From the NCBI RefSeq assembly GCF_902825235.1, contig NZ_CADEAJ010000001.1:127096-191095 (forward strand): a stretch of 64,000 bases of DNA. The letters are read 5' to 3'. This DNA comes from Bartonella vinsonii subsp. vinsonii (GTDB lineage Bacteria; Pseudomonadota; Alphaproteobacteria; Rhizobiales; Rhizobiaceae). Below, piece by piece: positions 44,113 to 55,552 of this stretch (the first letter of the stretch is position 1; each line of letters starts with the position of its first letter). Made by a program: the position numbers and the translations under genes. A model generated the notes under the pieces. The model was not told the DNA's origin. It saw only the letters and a list, made by a program, of their open reading frames with translations, and searched no databases.

Positions 44113-45792
44113 TTATTCTACACGCTTGGCTCTCATATGTGCTAATAACCCTAATGTCGAACTATCGCGGTTATCCGCTTTCTTTTCTCCACGAAGTATC
44201 GGTAACAATTCATTGGCTAATTCTTTGCCAAGCTCAACGCCCCATTGATCAAATGAATTAATATTCATCAAAACACCTTCAACAAAAACACGATGTTCAT
44301 AAAGTGCAATAAGGCGACCAAGTGAAAAGGGAGTCAATAAATCCTGAACTAACATTATACTGGGGCGGTTTCCTTCAAAACTTTTATGAAGTGCTAAATA
44401 ATCTGCTTCACGCTCATCCACTCCATTTTTTACAAGAATGTGCCAAGCATCTTCAACACGACGTCCCTTCATTAAGGCCTTTGATTGCGCTAAGCAATTT
44501 GCTACCAACATATCATGCATATGACGTAAATTATTTTCATGCCCTTTTGCAAATAAAATAAATTCCACGGGAATAACATCTGTTCCCTGGTGCAAGAGCT
44601 GGAAAAAAGCATGTTGCCCATTCGTCCCAGCATCTCCCCAAACAACTGGACCGCTAGAAAAAGTCATCGGTTTTCCATCCAAAGAAACCTGCTTACCATT
44701 TGACTCCATATCAAGTTGTTGCAGATAAGCTGGAAAACGCACCAAACGCTGTTCATAAGGAATAACAGCACGTGATAAATAACCACAAATGACGCGATGC
44801 CAAAACCCTAAAAGCGCAAATCGAATAGGAATATTTTTATGTAAAGGTGCCGCCTTAAAATGTTGGTCCATCTGTTGCGCACCTTTAAGAAACTGGCAGA
44901 AATTCTGCCCCCCGATTGCCAACATAACAACAAGACCAATAGAAGACCAAATCGAATAACGCCCTCCAACCCAACTCCAAAATCCAAAAACTTTTGAAAA
45001 ATTGATGCCAAATTCTGCTACTTTATCAAGCGCACTGGAAACAGCAACAAAATGCGTACAAATAGCCTCTTCCCCTAAATGCGAACAAATCCATTGACGT
45101 GCAACTTGCGCATTCATCATCGTTTCTGTGGTCGTAAAAGTTTTAGAGGCAACGACAAACAGCGTTGTTGCAGGATTCAAAACAGAGAGAGTATCAAAAA
45201 TATGTGCACTGTCAGCATTAGAAACAAAATGACAATGCGGGCCATCATGATAAGGTTTTAAAGCATGTGTGACCATTGCAGGTCCAAGATCAGACCCACC
45301 AATACCAATATTCACAATATCGGTTATCCTCTCGCCATTGTTGCCCTTATAGCTACCATCACGCACTCTTTCAGAAAATCTTTCCATATCCTGAAGAACA
45401 GCCTGAATATCTCCAATAATATCATGACCATCCACCATAAAAACTTCATCAGCAGGCAAACGTAATGCAATATGAAGCACTGAGCGTTTTTCAGTTGTAT
45501 TAATAGCCTGACCTAAAAACATTGCCTCACGCCTGCCCAACACATCTGCAGCAAGAGCCAAATCATCCAGAAGTTGCAACGTTTTAAATGTTACGCCACA
45601 TTTTGAAAAATCAAAAAGAAGATCATCAAGCTTTAAAGAAAAATGGGAAAAACGCTTTTCATCCTCTTCGAAATGCCGACGAATATCATGGACTCTCTCT
45701 TTTGTGGCATGCTTTCTTAAAGCTTTTAAAGCTTCCTCAAAAGCTTTTTCATTTCGAAGCAACAAGCTATCTTCCATAGACTTATCTCGCAT
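44113..45792 (-). CDS. pgi: Glucose-6-phosphate isomerase
   Basis: A 559-residue cytoplasmic enzyme that interconverts glucose-6-phosphate and fructose-6-phosphate. Family signatures seen are [53 protein letters not shown] (PROSITE-type pattern), [19 protein letters not shown] (active-site region), and [14 protein letters not shown] near the end. Full length. ATG 45792 was chosen over a TTG at 45804; the ATG at 45777, with GAGATAAG upstream, is an equally good candidate. Confidence 0.95.
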   Translation of the reverse strand: MRDKSMEDSLLLRNEKAFEEALKALRKHATKERVHDIRRHFEEDEKRFSHFSLKLDDLLFDFSKCGVTFKTLQLLDDLALAADVLGRREAMFLGQAINTTEKRSVLHIALRLPADEVFMVDGHDIIGDIQAVLQDMERFSERVRDGSYKGNNGERITDIVNIGIGGSDLGPAMVTHALKPYHDGPHCHFVSNADSAHIFDTLSVLNPATTLFVVASKTFTTTETMMNAQVARQWICSHLGEEAICTHFVAVSSALDKVAEFGINFSKVFGFWSWVGGRYSIWSSIGLVVMLAIGGQNFCQFLKGAQQMDQHFKAAPLHKNIPIRFALLGFWHRVICGYLSRAVIPYEQRLVRFPAYLQQLDMESNGKQVSLDGKPMTFSSGPVVWGDAGTNGQHAFFQLLHQGTDVIPVEFILFAKGHENNLRHMHDMLVANCLAQSKALMKGRRVEDAWHILVKNGVDEREADYLALHKSFEGNRPSIMLVQDLLTPFSLGRLIALYEHRVFVEGVLMNINSFDQWGVELGKELANELLPILRGEKKADNRDSSTLGLLAHMRAKRVE

Positions 45793-45938
45793 AGTTATTG
45801 ACAATGAAATTTACGCACAAAAATAATAAAACAGAGAGCTTCCTTTTTTATTGTTCGGCATTTTTACTGTTCGCATACAAAATAAAGGAATACAAAAGCG
45901 GAAAGATAGGATCTGAAAACGGCATTTTTAAAACGAAA

Positions 45939-45964
45939 GTAAGAAACTTCCAAATCTTTCTTAC
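45939..45964 (-). terminator. Hairpin after the RND transporter gene
   Basis: An 8-bp stem GTAAGAAA / TTTCTTAC with a 10-base loop, 9 bases past the stop codon and followed on the minus strand by TTTCGTTTT. It is a plausible rho-independent terminator. Confidence 0.6.
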
Positions 45965-45972
45965 CAAGTACA

Positions 45973-48900
45973 TCATTCAACTTGGCTGAGTTCTTTTGTT
46001 AAACGTAAAGCTTCTTCTGCTTTTGGCTTTACAAAACGTCCGAGAAAAAGATAAACAACCGGTGTAACATAAAGCGTAAAAACAGTTGCTAAACCCAAAC
46101 CACCAACAATAACCCAACCTAAAGATACACGTGCTTCTGCACCAGCACCTTTGGCTAAAACCAAAGGAATACCCCCTAAAATAGCACAAATCATCGTCAT
46201 ACAAACTGGACGAAGACGAATATTTGCCGCTTCTTCTACAGCTTCACGCACGCTTTTACCTTGATCACGCAATTGATCTGCAAACTCAACAATCAGAATC
46301 CCATTTTTGGCCATAACCCCAACTAACAAAATCAAACCAATTTGACTGTAAATATTAAGACTAACACCACTTAAAAGCATGGCAATTACAGCACAACCAA
46401 TCCCTAATGGTACAGTAGCCATAATAATAAATCCTGAAACAAAACTTTCAAACTGTGCAGCCAAAACCAATAAAATAATGACAAAGGCGATTCCAAAAAC
46501 AATCATAAAATTGGAAGATGTTTCATCTAGTGTAGCAGCTTCCCCCAACGGAACAATATAATTTCCCTCTACCAACAAAGGAGCTGCTATTTTTTGTACT
46601 GTCTGATAAGCATCCCCTAAAATAACACCTGGTGCAAGATTTGCGCTTAAAATAACAGCACTCATGCGTTTCTCTCGTTTTAATTGAGGTGCTATGGCTT
46701 TTTCATGCAAGCGCGCAACAACCGATAAAGGAACATATTTATTGCCTTTGGTTTTCAAAAAAATATTTTCCAAATCATGAGGATTATTAAGTGGATTCTT
46801 ACGCGAAGTGAGTTTCACATCATAAGAATGGTCATCGACATAAACGGAACCTATTTTTTTCCCATCCAGCATTGCTTGTAGTGTATTCCCCAAATTGGTG
46901 ATATCAATGCCTAATTCAGAGGCTTTTTCTCGATTAATTTCAATAAAAAATTGTGCTTGTGTTGCATCAACAGTAAGCCTTGGACGAATAAAATGTGGAT
47001 TAGCTTGCAAAGCACTCACAAGCTTATCAGCAATTGGCTGTAATTTTGTATAATCATTGCCAAGAATTGCAAATTGTAACCCTTGCCCCGTTCCTCTAAC
47101 ACCTAGAGAATTTCCCTGTGCAGCAAACACAAAAACTGCGGGAAACTGTCTAACCTTTGCATTAACATCTTCTACGATCTCTTGTTGAGAACGCAAACGT
47201 TTGTCCCAAGAAGAAAGCAGCAAAATTAAAAAAGCAGTATTTGATGAACCGCCAATGCCAGCGATAGAATAACTGTTAGCAATCTCTCCAGCATCACGTA
47301 AGGGTTGTAAACTTGTTTCAATCTTCTCTACCTGTTCATTGAGATACTGTGTTGAAATACCTTGTGGTCCATTAATGACTAAAAAGATCAAAGCCCTATC
47401 TTCTGCCGGCGTTAATTCCTGTTGTAATTTCGTATAGCCTCCAACACAAAGACCCGCAAAAATAAGTGAAGCAAAAATAACAGTCCCAGGTCTGCTCAAA
47501 CATTTATGCAGAGTATAAGCATATCCTTTGCTAAAAAAAGAACCTAATTTATACAAAAAAGCCAGATAATGCGTCTCATCCCTCTCGCTTTCAACTTGTC
47601 CCTTGAGAAGACGTGAAGCCAACATAGGGCAAAGTGTTAAAGCAACAATCGAAGAAAGCAGAATAGAAATTGCCAACACAAAACCAAATTCTCTAAAAAG
47701 TCCTCCTACTTGACCAGGAAGAAAAGAAATAGGTACAAATACAGCGACTAAAGTCAACGTTGTTGCTAAAACAGCAAAAAATACTTCCCGTGTCCCTAGT
47801 ACCGCTGCTGCTCGAGGACCAAACCCCATATTGCGCCACCGAACAATATTCTCCAGAACGACAATTGCATCATCAACCACAAGCCCTGTTGCCAAAACAA
47901 GTCCTAAAAATGTGAGAATATTTAAGGAAAATCCTACAAGATAAATGGCAGAAATTGTACCAATCAAAGCAACAGGAATAGACAAGGCGGGAATAAGCGT
48001 TACACGAATATCTCTAAGAAAGAGAAAAATAACCAAGATAACGCTGAGAACAGCGATGACCAATGCAACCTCAACCTCGTGAAGTGCACTTTTAATAAAA
48101 AGTGCATCATCACTAATTACGTCCATATGCACAGAAGAAGGAACAACACTTTTAAGATGCTTGAGAACCGCTCGAACCCCTTGAGAAATATTAAGGGTAT
48201 TGGATTGTGCTTTACGTACAATCCCCAACCCAATTCCTGTCTTTCCGTTGACACGCAGAATAACCGTTTCTACATCAGGTGACAAAGTAACATGTGCAAC
48301 ATCACCAAGATGCACACGCGGTTTTAAGATAACTTGTTCAAAAGCTTCTGGTGTTGTTAAACGCGCAGTAGCACGTACAATTAAAGTTTGCTTAGAATTG
48401 CGTAATGACCCCACCGGTACATCCGTTGTCATATCAGCAAGAACACGTGAAATATCTGCTACGGTCAATCCATAGCTTGCAAGCTTTGCTTGATCGACAT
48501 CAATCTGAAAAATCTTCGTGCGTGCACTATCAACCTGCACATCACCAACACCATCAACAGCAGAAAGTGCATCAACGATTTGATCATTTACAACTGCTGT
48601 TAAATCATCAATACTCATTGTTGGTGAAGTTACAACCAAATACATCATCGCAGCAGCATTTGAATCTGCCTTAATAATCAAAGGCGTATCAGCATTTTTT
48701 GGTAAAGAATAAGCAATGCGAGAGAGCGCATCGCGAATATCAGATGCTGCAACATTTAAATCAACACCAACATTAAAATTAATTTCTACGCGGGAACGGC
48801 CAAAAGAAGAACTGGAAGAAATTGTTTTAACACCTGAAACACGAGAAACAGCATCTTCTATAATTCTTGTAACTTCACGATCAATAGTTTCTGCTGATGC

Positions 48901-49107
48901 CCCAGCAAAAGCTGTCATAATCGTCGTCACGGGAGTATCAACATCGGGAAGTTCACGTACATCCACATTTAACCATGCAGCAATCCCTGCAATGATAATC
49001 AGAGCATTCAAAACAAAGGTGAAAACCGGTCTGCGAATAAATAATGCAATCAAACCGCCTTGTTCAGCCTGTGCTATGGGCTGTTTCGCGCTAAATTCCT
49101 GTCTCAT
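45973..49107 (-). CDS. RND-family multidrug efflux transporter, inner-membrane pump
   Basis: A 1044-residue resistance-nodulation-division pump (AcrB/MexB superfamily, hydrophobe efflux branch). It has the N-terminal helix FIRRPVFTFVLNALIIIAG, two large periplasmic loops, and twelve membrane helices in two groups. Helix 4 contains GLVLATGLVVDDAIVVLENIVRW, whose two Asp residues drive proton coupling. The later half has LILLVGVMAKNGILIVEFA and the C-terminal VTPVVYLFLG. It exports drugs or toxic lipids using the proton gradient. The start overlaps the adaptor gene by 4 bases (ATGA). No outer-membrane channel gene is adjacent, so it probably shares a TolC elsewhere. Confidence 0.93.
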   Translation of the reverse strand: MRQEFSAKQPIAQAEQGGLIALFIRRPVFTFVLNALIIIAGIAAWLNVDVRELPDVDTPVTTIMTAFAGASAETIDREVTRIIEDAVSRVSGVKTISSSSSFGRSRVEINFNVGVDLNVAASDIRDALSRIAYSLPKNADTPLIIKADSNAAAMMYLVVTSPTMSIDDLTAVVNDQIVDALSAVDGVGDVQVDSARTKIFQIDVDQAKLASYGLTVADISRVLADMTTDVPVGSLRNSKQTLIVRATARLTTPEAFEQVILKPRVHLGDVAHVTLSPDVETVILRVNGKTGIGLGIVRKAQSNTLNISQGVRAVLKHLKSVVPSSVHMDVISDDALFIKSALHEVEVALVIAVLSVILVIFLFLRDIRVTLIPALSIPVALIGTISAIYLVGFSLNILTFLGLVLATGLVVDDAIVVLENIVRWRNMGFGPRAAAVLGTREVFFAVLATTLTLVAVFVPISFLPGQVGGLFREFGFVLAISILLSSIVALTLCPMLASRLLKGQVESERDETHYLAFLYKLGSFFSKGYAYTLHKCLSRPGTVIFASLIFAGLCVGGYTKLQQELTPAEDRALIFLVINGPQGISTQYLNEQVEKIETSLQPLRDAGEIANSYSIAGIGGSSNTAFLILLLSSWDKRLRSQQEIVEDVNAKVRQFPAVFVFAAQGNSLGVRGTGQGLQFAILGNDYTKLQPIADKLVSALQANPHFIRPRLTVDATQAQFFIEINREKASELGIDITNLGNTLQAMLDGKKIGSVYVDDHSYDVKLTSRKNPLNNPHDLENIFLKTKGNKYVPLSVVARLHEKAIAPQLKREKRMSAVILSANLAPGVILGDAYQTVQKIAAPLLVEGNYIVPLGEAATLDETSSNFMIVFGIAFVIILLVLAAQFESFVSGFIIMATVPLGIGCAVIAMLLSGVSLNIYSQIGLILLVGVMAKNGILIVEFADQLRDQGKSVREAVEEAANIRLRPVCMTMICAILGGIPLVLAKGAGAEARVSLGWVIVGGLGLATVFTLYVTPVVYLFLGRFVKPKAEEALRLTKELSQVE

Positions 49108-50249
49108 TGTACACTCTGCCCATGAAGCATTAATAATTGCAGTTGATCGGACTTTGGATTATCAAGAGTAACCCTGCTTCCTAGATGGAGAGTCTGTACT
49201 CCTTGAACAACAACTTGATCACCATTTGTGAGGGGAGCTTTCACAAATACTTGATCTGCTTTATGCTGCATAATCGATACTGGAATAGGCTCTACTTTCC
49301 CCTCTCTCACACGCCAAACGAATGATCCCTTACTGTTCCATTGAACGGCAAGAGGATTAACGACAGGAAAAGCGCCACCATAAAATTGCAACGCAATAGA
49401 AAAAGACATACCGGACATAAGCGTATCTTTTTCATTCTTAATTTCAACCTGAACATGAAGTGTGTGACTTTCTGGATCAACAACATTATCAATCGCATAA
49501 ATATGACCAACAAAAGCTTTATCCGGCTGTGCCGTTAATGTTGCTGTTACCTCATCTCCTTTATGAATATACGATGTGTACCGCTCAGGAACCCATATAT
49601 CGACTAAAATACGTTCTCTATCCTCAATACGACCTATTATAGTATTAGGCGTAACAGCATTGCCCACATCAATGGAGAAAATACCAACAACACCGTTAAT
49701 AGGCGCACGAATTGTTCGCCGATCAAGTGCTAAATCAGCATCACGTAAAACCAAATTTGCGTTATCCAACTCTAAGCGTGCAGTAATTTCCTGAACCTCT
49801 GTTGCTGTATTGCTGGCACGTAATTTCAGAATACGCGATAGCGTTAATGCACTGTTATCACGTTGTACTTTTGCTTTTGAAACCGCTATTTCTTCCTTTT
49901 TAGAATCAAGCTTTGCAAGCGCATCACCCTCTTGCACTTTTGCACCAGCTGACACAAAAAACTTATCAACAACACCTGATGACCAAGGGGTTAACCCCAC
50001 TGTAGCAAATGCTCGTCCACTTCCAAGCACATTCAACTGTTCATAAAAATCTTGAACTTTGACAACATCCACAACAACATGCGTCAGAGGGCTTCCCAAG
50101 GGCGCCTTTAACATTTTATCCGATGCATTTGTTGTTGTCTTACCTGTTATAGGAATAAGCCGTTCTGAACTTTTTTTCCCCTCCCAATAAGCAACCATCA
50201 GAACAACAATGAAAAACACCAGTGGAAAGATCTTTTTTAACAACCCCAT
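49104..50249 (-). CDS. RND efflux periplasmic adaptor (membrane fusion protein)
   Basis: A 381-residue adaptor. One N-terminal membrane anchor (residues 6-23, KIFPLVFFIVVLMVAYWEG) is followed by the split lipoyl domain (GVVDKFFVSAGAKVQEGDALAKLD ... RRTIRAPINGVVGI), a helical hairpin (about 115-165), a beta-barrel domain (LVDIWVPERYTSYIHKGDEV), and the membrane-proximal domain. It links the pump to an outer-membrane channel. AGGA precedes ATG 50249. It is first in a two-gene operon with the pump. Confidence 0.92.
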   Translation of the reverse strand: MGLLKKIFPLVFFIVVLMVAYWEGKKSSERLIPITGKTTTNASDKMLKAPLGSPLTHVVVDVVKVQDFYEQLNVLGSGRAFATVGLTPWSSGVVDKFFVSAGAKVQEGDALAKLDSKKEEIAVSKAKVQRDNSALTLSRILKLRASNTATEVQEITARLELDNANLVLRDADLALDRRTIRAPINGVVGIFSIDVGNAVTPNTIIGRIEDRERILVDIWVPERYTSYIHKGDEVTATLTAQPDKAFVGHIYAIDNVVDPESHTLHVQVEIKNEKDTLMSGMSFSIALQFYGGAFPVVNPLAVQWNSKGSFVWRVREGKVEPIPVSIMQHKADQVFVKAPLTNGDQVVVQGVQTLHLGSRVTLDNPKSDQLQLLMLHGQSVQ

Positions 50250-50631
50250 ACATCTATCCTTGCTTCGCTATTTAATATGAAAATTTGTTCGAAACAGTTT
50301 TCAACAGTAACTTCCAAGCTTCACACAAAAACCGAACTGCAGGCAGTGTATCTTACCCCCCACCGAAAAAAACATATCTCATTTGTCACTTGATTATCTT
50401 GCATGGCTTAAAGCGTCAAGTTAACTATCGTTCATATTACATTTAGCTTTCAAACAATAGAAAAGAAGACACCACACAAAAATCCAACTTAAACCGAAAA
50501 TATTGTCGTCTTTTTAAAATGTATTAAAGAACGAAAAGACAAAATTTTCATTTTTACCAAGTTTCACTTGCAATTCTTCAATGAAACGATTAGGAAACGC
50601 TTGTTTCAATGATGTAAACTTGAAAACGTAT
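50250..50631. other. Intergenic region upstream of the efflux operon and tRNA-Arg
   Basis: About 380 bases between divergent units (efflux operon on minus, tRNA-Arg on plus). Promoters for both should lie here; no adjacent regulator gene and no other element are seen. Confidence 0.45.
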
Positions 50632-50708
50632 GCACCCGTAGCTCAGCTGGATAGAGCACCAGACTACGAATCTGGGGGTCAGGAGTTCGAATCTCTTCGG
50701 GTGCGCCA
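50632..50708 (+). tRNA. tRNA-Arg (anticodon ACG)
   Basis: A 77-base tRNA with encoded CCA: acceptor GCACCCG/CGGGTGC, D arm GCTCAGCTGGATAGAGC, anticodon stem CCAGA/TCTGG with loop CTACGAA giving ACG (read as ICG after deamination), and a T loop with TTCGAAT. It decodes CGU/CGC/CGA. Confidence 0.96.
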
Positions 50709-51350
50709 TCATATAAGATTTTCATTCCTCTTCGGCGCATACTTGAGATGAGTAAACAACATCCCTTTATGATGCCCTTTCATCAGACATTTATAGCCTT
50801 ATCAGATCGCACACACCTACTCTTTTGAGTGCGAAGCAAAATTTCTCGCTAAGATGTCTTTACCCCCCCCATCATCTAACATATTTTGCTACTCAAAAAT
50901 GGAATTTTTTGAAAATCTCTTTTATCTCTTAAACTTCAAAATAAAATGTTTTGTTCTTGTTTAAAGAATCTTCACCATTTTAATAAAACTCTCCATAAAA
51001 TTTTTAAAGCGGTAGCATTCTTTTTTAATAAGATAAAAATTCTGACGAATATGAACTGTTGCGAAAATCGGAAAGTGCAACAAAGTGTTCTTATGAAAAA
51101 TTTAAGAGATTGATATTAATGGGCTATTTCTGAATCTCGCATGTCTTCTAAAAACTTATCAAAATTAAAAACGTAGCGATTTTTTAAAAATTCTTTCTGT
51201 CCCCCTTTAGTTTTCTCTCTTGCGCAGTATATCATCTATCTCATCGACCTTTATTATGTTTATTTTAATCTCTCTATGCTATCGATTCCCTTGTCCGATT
51301 GTAGCATCCGCTCTCAATGTCAACAAAAGCCAAATTTAAAGAATTTTTCC
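50709..51350. other. Intergenic region before fhs
   Basis: About 640 AT-rich bases with no gene seen, including a run of eight C near 50863. The first 75 bases of a longer fhs frame (from 51276) are probably untranslated leader. Confidence 0.45.
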
Positions 51351-53024
51351 ATGCCTAAAACAGATATTGAAATTGCTCGCACTACTCAAAAGCAGCCCAT
51401 CACTGAAATTGCACAAAAAATTGGTATTGCGCATGAAAATCTCATTCCTTATGGACATGATAAAGCTAAAATTTCTTCTGCATACATAAAATCGCTCAAT
51501 AAAAATCCAGATGGTAAACTTATACTCGTCACAGCTATCAATCCAACCCCTGCTGGAGAAGGAAAAACAACGACAACGGTTGGCCTCAATGATGCTCTCA
51601 ATCTCATTGGAAAAAAAACAATAGCCGCCTTGAGAGAACCATCTTTAGGTCCGTGCTTTGGTATAAAAGGTGGCGCTGCTGGAGGTGGTTATGCTCAAGT
51701 CGTTCCGATGGATGACCTTAATTTGCATTTTACCGGCGATTTTCATGCCATTACAGCTGCCCATAATCTTCTTTCCGCAATGATAGATAATCATATCTAC
51801 TGGGGAAACAGTCTGAATATTGATCCACGCCGCATTGTTTGGAAGCGAGTCCTTGATATGAATGACCGTGCATTGCGAGATATTGTTATTTCATTGGGTG
51901 GAATAACCAATGGTTTTCCACGTCAAACAGGTTTTGATATTACTGTTGCCTCCGAAATTATGGCTGTTTTTTGTCTTGCTGAAAATTTGGAAGATCTTTC
52001 ACAAAGACTCAAAAGAATTATTGTTGCTTATCGTTATGACAAAACACCTGTGACAGTTGCTGACCTCAATGCGGAAGGTGCAATGACAGTTCTTCTCAAA
52101 GATGCCATGCAGCCTAATCTCGTACAAACCCTTGAAAATAATCCTGTTCTTGTTCACGGAGGACCTTTCGCAAACATTGCTCATGGCTGTAATTCAGTTA
52201 TAGCAACAAAAACCGCTTTAAAACTCGCGGATTATGTTGTCACCGAAGCAGGATTTGGAGCCGATCTGGGAGCAGAAAAATTCTTCAACATTAAATGTCG
52301 ACAAGCAGGTATTGTTCCCGATGCTACAGTGATTGTCGCAACAATTCGCGCATTAAAAATGAATGGTGGTGTGGAGAAAAATCATCTGTCAGAAGAGAAT
52401 ATCCCTGCTTTACAAAAGGGAGTCGATAATCTTTTGCGGCATATCAAAAATATGCAACATTACGGCATCCCTTGTGTTGTTGCTCTTAATCATTTTGATA
52501 GCGATAGCGATGCTGAAATACATACATTACAAAAGATCGTTGCAACAACCGGACACAAAGCTGTTGTCTGCACACATTGGAAACAGGGTGGAAAAGGCGC
52601 CCTAGAACTTGCACAGGAACTTGTTACTTTGATTGAAGAAAAAAATACTCATTTTAAAGTCCTGTATCAAGACGACCTTCCACTCATTCAGAAAATTAAT
52701 TGTATTATAACAAACTTATATGGTGGGCGTGGAGCCATCATCCCCGTCCCTATTCTCAAGCAACTTGAATGTTGGGAAAAAGAGGGTTTTGGTACATACC
52801 CTATTTGTATGGCAAAAACACCCTATTCTTTTTCTTCTGACCCTACCCAATACGGTGCCCCTGTTGATTTTGAAATCCCTGTACGAGAAGTTCGCCTCTT
52901 GGCGGGTGCGGGCTTTATTGTAGTTATTTGCGGAGATATCATGACCATGCCCGGCTTACCACATTATCCCGCTGCTGAAAAAATTCATCTTGACAGAAAT
53001 GATCAGATACAGGGACTTTCGTAA
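51351..53024 (+). CDS. fhs: Formate--tetrahydrofolate ligase
   Basis: A 557-residue enzyme that makes 10-formyl-tetrahydrofolate from formate, THF, and ATP, feeding one-carbon units to purine and formyl-Met-tRNA synthesis. The P-loop is [14 protein letters not shown], followed by [22 protein letters not shown] and [28 protein letters not shown] and the C-terminal [10 protein letters not shown] are also typical. I chose ATG 51351 ([13 protein letters not shown]) because the family starts there and this gives the usual length; a frame to 51276 adds 25 non-conserved residues. The ribosome site is weak. Confidence 0.96.
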   Translation: MPKTDIEIARTTQKQPITEIAQKIGIAHENLIPYGHDKAKISSAYIKSLNKNPDGKLILVTAINPTPAGEGKTTTTVGLNDALNLIGKKTIAALREPSLGPCFGIKGGAAGGGYAQVVPMDDLNLHFTGDFHAITAAHNLLSAMIDNHIYWGNSLNIDPRRIVWKRVLDMNDRALRDIVISLGGITNGFPRQTGFDITVASEIMAVFCLAENLEDLSQRLKRIIVAYRYDKTPVTVADLNAEGAMTVLLKDAMQPNLVQTLENNPVLVHGGPFANIAHGCNSVIATKTALKLADYVVTEAGFGADLGAEKFFNIKCRQAGIVPDATVIVATIRALKMNGGVEKNHLSEENIPALQKGVDNLLRHIKNMQHYGIPCVVALNHFDSDSDAEIHTLQKIVATTGHKAVVCTHWKQGGKGALELAQELVTLIEEKNTHFKVLYQDDLPLIQKINCIITNLYGGRGAIIPVPILKQLECWEKEGFGTYPICMAKTPYSFSSDPTQYGAPVDFEIPVREVRLLAGAGFIVVICGDIMTMPGLPHYPAAEKIHLDRNDQIQGLS

Positions 53025-53221
53025 ATGTAGAGCCCATAAACTTAAACATTCATGATAAAAAGCACCTTATAATGAAAGAATAGAATTTTAAAAAGCAATA
53101 TAGACAAATACCTTATTTATGTGATATGCACTCCATAGTGTGTGCCCTTTCAAATATAGTTTAAAGAGGGCGAGGTTTTTACCTATTATTTATGATAACT
53201 TGAAACAAAGCAGGATAGATC
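53025..53221. other. rpsU leader
   Basis: Short non-coding stretch between fhs and rpsU. It contains an AGGA ribosome site at about 53211, 7 bases before the GTG start. Confidence 0.4.
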
Positions 53222-53455
53222 GTGCAAGTACTCGTTCGTGATAACAATGTTGATCAAGCGCTACGTGCGCTAAAGAAAAAGATGCAGCGTGAAGGCATTT
53301 TTCGGGAAATGAAGATGCGTGGATATTATGAGAAGCCATCTGAAAAGCGTGCCCGTGAGAAGGCTGAAGCTGTTCGTCGTACACGTAAGCTTGCCCGTAA
53401 ACGTGCGCAAAGAGAAGGTCTTGTTACGAACGGCCGAACTGCTACAGTAAGATAG
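53222..53455 (+). CDS. rpsU: 30S ribosomal protein S21
   Basis: A 77-residue S21, very basic, that helps the 30S subunit recognise mRNA. The sequence [20 protein letters not shown], then [20 protein letters not shown] and an Arg/Lys-rich tail, is characteristic. It starts with GTG, supported by the upstream AGGA and by the family N-terminus. It stands alone with empty DNA on both sides. Confidence 0.97.
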   Translation: MQVLVRDNNVDQALRALKKKMQREGIFREMKMRGYYEKPSEKRAREKAEAVRRTRKLARKRAQREGLVTNGRTATVR

Positions 53456-54916
53456 TGCGCTTTTGTTGATGTGGTCTTGAAATCGCAGTGACAATGATAT
53501 CCGAGAATATTTAGTGTATCGTGTGAGTGTTTTTTTCACTTATGATTTATTATGTCTCTCTGTCTGCTGTATCCGTTCTTCAAATGTGATGGTTAGCTCT
53601 AAGAGGCTCTAAATAAGTGTTTTCTTGTAGTCTTTTTGTGGACTTTACGTAGCACTTACTTATTCGAGATAATGAAATAACAAACTATCACTTGGATTAT
53701 TAAAGGTATCGGTTGTTACACGAGATGTGCATAAGGGGGGTGTCCTAATGTAATCCTTATTTGCATACAAATCTCATGATGATCTTCTCATCTGGAATGT
53801 ATATTGAGAATCTTGCACATACTTTAAATCAAGTTAAACGGCAAAATACAAATTACTATCACAATACATCATTGCGTGCATAAAGAATAAAAACAAGTAA
53901 TCTTCTCCCCCTCACTTAATTCAATGAAGCGGTAAAACACTGTAACTTTTGAGCTTTTTATTTCCTTTTTATCCTCAAGGACACATATTCTGAGCCACTC
54001 TCAATCTGAATCAGATTGGTGTCTCTCAAGAGATACATTCTACTTTCTCACGGCTTATATGATTCACTTTATAGATTCTGCGGGCAAGCTCTACTCTCAA
54101 TCTCCTGTTCAATTTTATACTGCTCTTCTTGGTTGGTAAAAAAACTGAAATCAAGCATAAACAACTCTTGTATTTTAATACATGAATATATCCTCTATGT
54201 CCTGCAAAACAGTATTTTCCAGCACTCCTATAAAACCTGAAATTGATATATTCTCACCTTGCTCTCTCTATTTGTCTAGCATACTACAGCATGACCAATT
54301 AAGTAGATTGTAATTTAATATCCTATAACCAAGCCGCAAAATTTGTAAGATTTGTTAACACTGACAAACGCTATCTTTATGATCTACAAAATCACAAGCC
54401 AACTTATCATAGCTTGTCCTCTCCTCAATAGTGCTTGTCTGGCATTATAAAAATTCATGCACGGTACATTTCATTTTATGCTAGAATCGCTTTTCAAATC
54501 ACACACTTATCCTTTTATTATCCTGTTATTGAAGGTTTTTTTGATCATAATTCGCATAGAGTGGTATCCCTTTTGAGAAATAAACCACACAGATAAATGT
54601 ACATTTTTATAATCCTACCTGTTATAGAAAACTGACACAGATTTTAAGATATTCAATCATCTCAACACTCAATTTATCTTAAACCTATAAACTGTATGAG
54701 AATCGAACATTAATTTACAAGCACGCTTTAATGAGCAAAATAAACATTAGAAATTCAAACCTTTGTTCTGCTTATTTCACTATTCTTATAAACAATTTCC
54801 TCATTGTTTAGATCTCTTTAACTAGCAGTATGCCATAGTTTTGATCCAACCCCCAATTCTATCTTCCAGATCTCAGATTGCCAATATATAAAAACGAAGA
54901 AATAAAAGGTTTAAGT
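53456..54916. other. Long AT-rich gap without genes
   Basis: About 1.4 kb. A 74-codon frame at 54016-54240 has no ribosome site or recognisable content. I see no RNA gene or repeat. The promoter of the SH3-domain gene is presumably near the end. Confidence 0.5.
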
Positions 54917-55489
54917 GTGCAAAATTCTAGTTGGTTTCAGTTCTCAGTACGTGTATCATGTATCCTCATAGCAGGAGTTTTTGTATTTAGTTTCCCTCGT
55001 TTTTTGCAAGCACAAACACCCAATCAAAATCTAGGGCAAAATTTAGGACCAAGTGGTTTACCACTTCCACGCTTTGCTTCGATTAAACCCACCCGTGTAA
55101 ATGTGCGTATCGGACCAGGAAGCAATTATTCTATTCTTTTTATCTACAAAAAACAGGGATTGCCTATTGAAATCATTCAAGAATATGATCAATGGCGCAA
55201 AATCCGTGATGCCGAAGGTGATGAGGGATGGGTCTATCAATCTCTTTTATCAGGAAAACGAACTGCTATAGCTATCCCATGGCAAAAAGATAAAACAAAA
55301 AGACTCATGCTGCGCAAAACCCCCGCCGACAACGCAGAACTCGTTGCAGAAGTAGAGCCTAATGTTATTGGTAATATTCGCCAATGCGATGGACACTGGT
55401 GCGAATTAAGTATTAATAATACCCGAGGATGGCTCCAGCAATCCCAGTTATGGGGAATCTATCCTGATGAAAAAATTAAAAGTTGGTGA
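54917..55489 (+). CDS. Exported bacterial SH3-domain protein
   Basis: A 190-residue secreted protein. The start is probably GTG 54917 (AAAAGG upstream, spacing 7); TTG 54878 would add 13 residues. The signal core VSCILIAGVFVFSFP ends near LQAQ. Two SH3b repeats follow: RVNVRIGPGSNYSILFIY...WRKIRDAEGDEGWVYQSLLSG and MLRKTPADNAELVAEVEP...HWCELSINNTRGWLQQSQLWG, each with the RxGPG or RKTP start and a GW ending. Such proteins bind cell-wall peptides or partner proteins in the periplasm. Similar genes lie next to irr in other Rhizobiales. Convergent with irr. Confidence 0.85.
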   Translation: MQNSSWFQFSVRVSCILIAGVFVFSFPRFLQAQTPNQNLGQNLGPSGLPLPRFASIKPTRVNVRIGPGSNYSILFIYKKQGLPIEIIQEYDQWRKIRDAEGDEGWVYQSLLSGKRTAIAIPWQKDKTKRLMLRKTPADNAELVAEVEPNVIGNIRQCDGHWCELSINNTRGWLQQSQLWGIYPDEKIKSW

Positions 55490-55552
55490 CTTTTAAATCG
55501 AAACACGTTCAAATTTTACCGCTTGTTGAACTTTCTCTGCTCTATAATCAGA

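Noticed and set aside
54016..54240. A 74-codon frame between rpsU and the SH3 gene
   Set aside because: No ribosome site or similarity to any family I know.
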